Origin: Prevotella sp.
GTDB taxonomy: Bacteria > Bacteroidota > Bacteroidia > Bacteroidales > Bacteroidaceae
NCBI GenBank assembly: GCA_017430675.1
Contig: JAFRMM010000016.1
Span: 1 to 6,777 of the forward strand
Reading direction: 5' to 3'
Length of the DNA: 6,777 nucleotides
Shown in pieces: positions 6,408 through 6,777 of this stretch. Below the pieces are notes generated by a model. It saw only the letters and a program-made list of their open reading frames with translations, was not told the origin of the DNA and made no database searches. The position numbers and the translations under genes were made by a program. The first letter of the stretch is position 1. Every line of letters begins with the position of its first letter.

Positions 6408-6557
6408 TTACAGGAGCCATGTAAGGCTTGCTCATTAGTTCTGTCCGAGTTGTTCAAATAATCCTTTACCCCTATTACAAGGCTGCTGTAAGACCGTTAC
6501 ATGACTTCTGTAATGGCATTACAAATTAACTGTAATTCTATTACAAGTTATTTGTAA
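6408..6557. repeat. Array of five TTACA-N7-TGTAA interrupted palindromes, four at a 22-bp period
   Basis: Five exact copies of TTACA, seven variable bases, TGTAA lie at 6408-6424, 6475-6491, 6497-6513, 6519-6535 and 6541-6557. The last four start exactly 22 bp apart, with 5-bp linkers GACCG, TGGCA and TTCTA. The N7 parts all differ (GGAGCCA, AGGCTGC, TGACTTC, AATTAAC, AGTTATT), so only the ten arm bases and the spacing are kept. Half-site centres alternate 12 and 10 bp apart, about one helical turn, so all eight half-sites of the tandem part would face one side of the DNA. This favours cooperative binding by a dimeric protein over RNA hairpins, whose 5-bp stems would hold only one G-C pair. 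The binding protein and the regulated gene are unknown. Confidence 0.85.
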
Positions 6558-6619
6558 TTTGCCTTAGATCGTCTTAATGCGAAACAAGAATAAATGCAAA
6601 ATGTAGTATTTTCTATTTA

Positions 6620-6702
6620 TTGTCACCTTACAATTTGTTGTTACCACCCGTAACAGGTTTGTTGTCAATAAGTTATTGGTCTGGTGACAACAAAACAACA
6701 AA
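6620..6702. repeat. Cluster of mutually complementary short repeats
   Basis: TTTGTTGT occurs at 6634-6641 and 6658-6665, and its reverse complement ACAACAAA occurs twice in tandem at 6687-6694 and 6695-6702. TTTGTTGTC (6658-6666) pairs perfectly with GACAACAAA (6686-6694). TTGTCACC (6620-6627) pairs perfectly with GGTGACAA (6683-6690). The two pairings share bases and exclude each other. Small hairpins GTTAC-N5-GTAAC (6640-6654) and AATAA-G-TTATT (6667-6677) lie between. Function is unknown. Confidence 0.55.
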
Positions 6703-6709
6703 TCTGACG

Positions 6710-6744
6710 AAAAAGTATAAGGTTCGCATTCCTGCGAACCTTAT
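6710..6744 (-). terminator. Intrinsic terminator of the minus-strand gene at the right edge
   Basis: A perfect 12-bp stem (6717-6728 with 6733-6744; arms ATAAGGTTCGCA and TGCGAACCTTAT) closes a four-base loop. On the minus strand it is followed, after A and C, by five T (6714-6710). It begins three bases after the TAA of the partial gene. On the plus strand the stem is followed only by a broken T run, and no plus-strand gene precedes it, so the minus direction is preferred. Confidence 0.85.
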
Positions 6745-6747
6745 TTA

Positions 6748-6777
6748 TTACATGATTTCCGAGATCTCTTTCAGATC
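6748..6777 (-). CDS. C-terminal nine codons of an unidentified gene (rest outside window)
   Basis: On the minus strand the last 30 bases read DLKEISEIM and then TAA (6750-6748), three bases before a strong intrinsic terminator in the same direction. Stop and terminator placement makes a real gene end likely. Nine residues are too few to name the protein; they look like an amphipathic C-terminal helix. It runs in the same direction as trkH and trkA but is separated from them by the terminator and the long gap. Confidence 0.6.
   Translation of the reverse strand, partial: DLKEISEIM

Larger units (their letters stand above)
5907..6747. other. Long AT-rich intergenic region without a convincing gene
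   Basis: About 840 bp between the trkH start and the stop of the minus-strand gene at the right edge. It is much poorer in G+C than the flanking genes and has no long frame with neighbour-like codon use. It holds two promoter matches reading towards trkH, low-confidence short frames, and several repeats described separately: a palindrome near 6171, a nested inverted repeat near 6338, a 22-bp periodic palindrome array near 6475, and complementary octamers near 6620. I recognised no tRNA, riboswitch core or insertion sequence in it. Confidence 0.8.

Noticed and set aside
6408..6557. CRISPR array or plasmid iterons
   Set aside because: Only 10 arm bases recur with 22-bp period, far too short for CRISPR repeats with spacers. 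Plasmid iterons are near-identical whole units and no replication gene is present.
6502..6557. Short plus-strand frame starting at an ATG inside the array
   Set aside because: Only 18 codons, the 22-bp period is not a codon multiple, and nothing supports translation.

Overview
The window looks like a chromosomal segment from a Bacteroidota bacterium, probably Prevotella or a close relative. The reasons are protein character, GC-rich tightly packed genes separated by AT-rich gaps, no consistent Shine-Dalgarno sequences, and two good matches to the Bacteroidota promoter (TTTG, about 20 bp, TAnnTTTG). The genus is an inference.

Left part (1-3381, plus strand): a compact vitamin B5/coenzyme A operon. 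It holds the 3' end of panC, then panD, coaBC, coaX and a Rossmann/DUF2520 oxidoreductase. Three of the four junctions overlap (ATGA, 13 bp, ATGA); only panD-coaBC has a spacer, and it carries short repeats. PanD makes beta-alanine, PanC joins it to pantoate, CoaX phosphorylates pantothenate, and CoaBC adds cysteine and decarboxylates to 4'-phosphopantetheine. The last gene is a candidate ketopantoate reductase of the PanG type.

Middle part (3376-5906, minus strand): a potassium uptake pair, trkH then trkA, overlapping by ATGA and running towards the CoA operon. The two operons meet at a shared palindrome, TTATAA, which is the last codon plus stop of both terminal genes.

Right part (5907-6747): about 840 bp without a convincing gene, in sharp contrast to the packed genes. 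It holds two predicted minus-strand promoters for trkH, low-confidence small ORFs, a 14-bp palindrome, a nested inverted repeat at 6338-6391, and a set of complementary octamers at 6620-6702. Most striking is an array of five TTACA-N7-TGTAA interrupted palindromes, four of them at an exact 22-bp period (6475-6557). The array is the best candidate here for something undescribed; it looks like a cooperative multi-site protein binding element, though its protein and target are unknown. At the right edge, the last codons of another minus-strand gene end at a strong intrinsic terminator.
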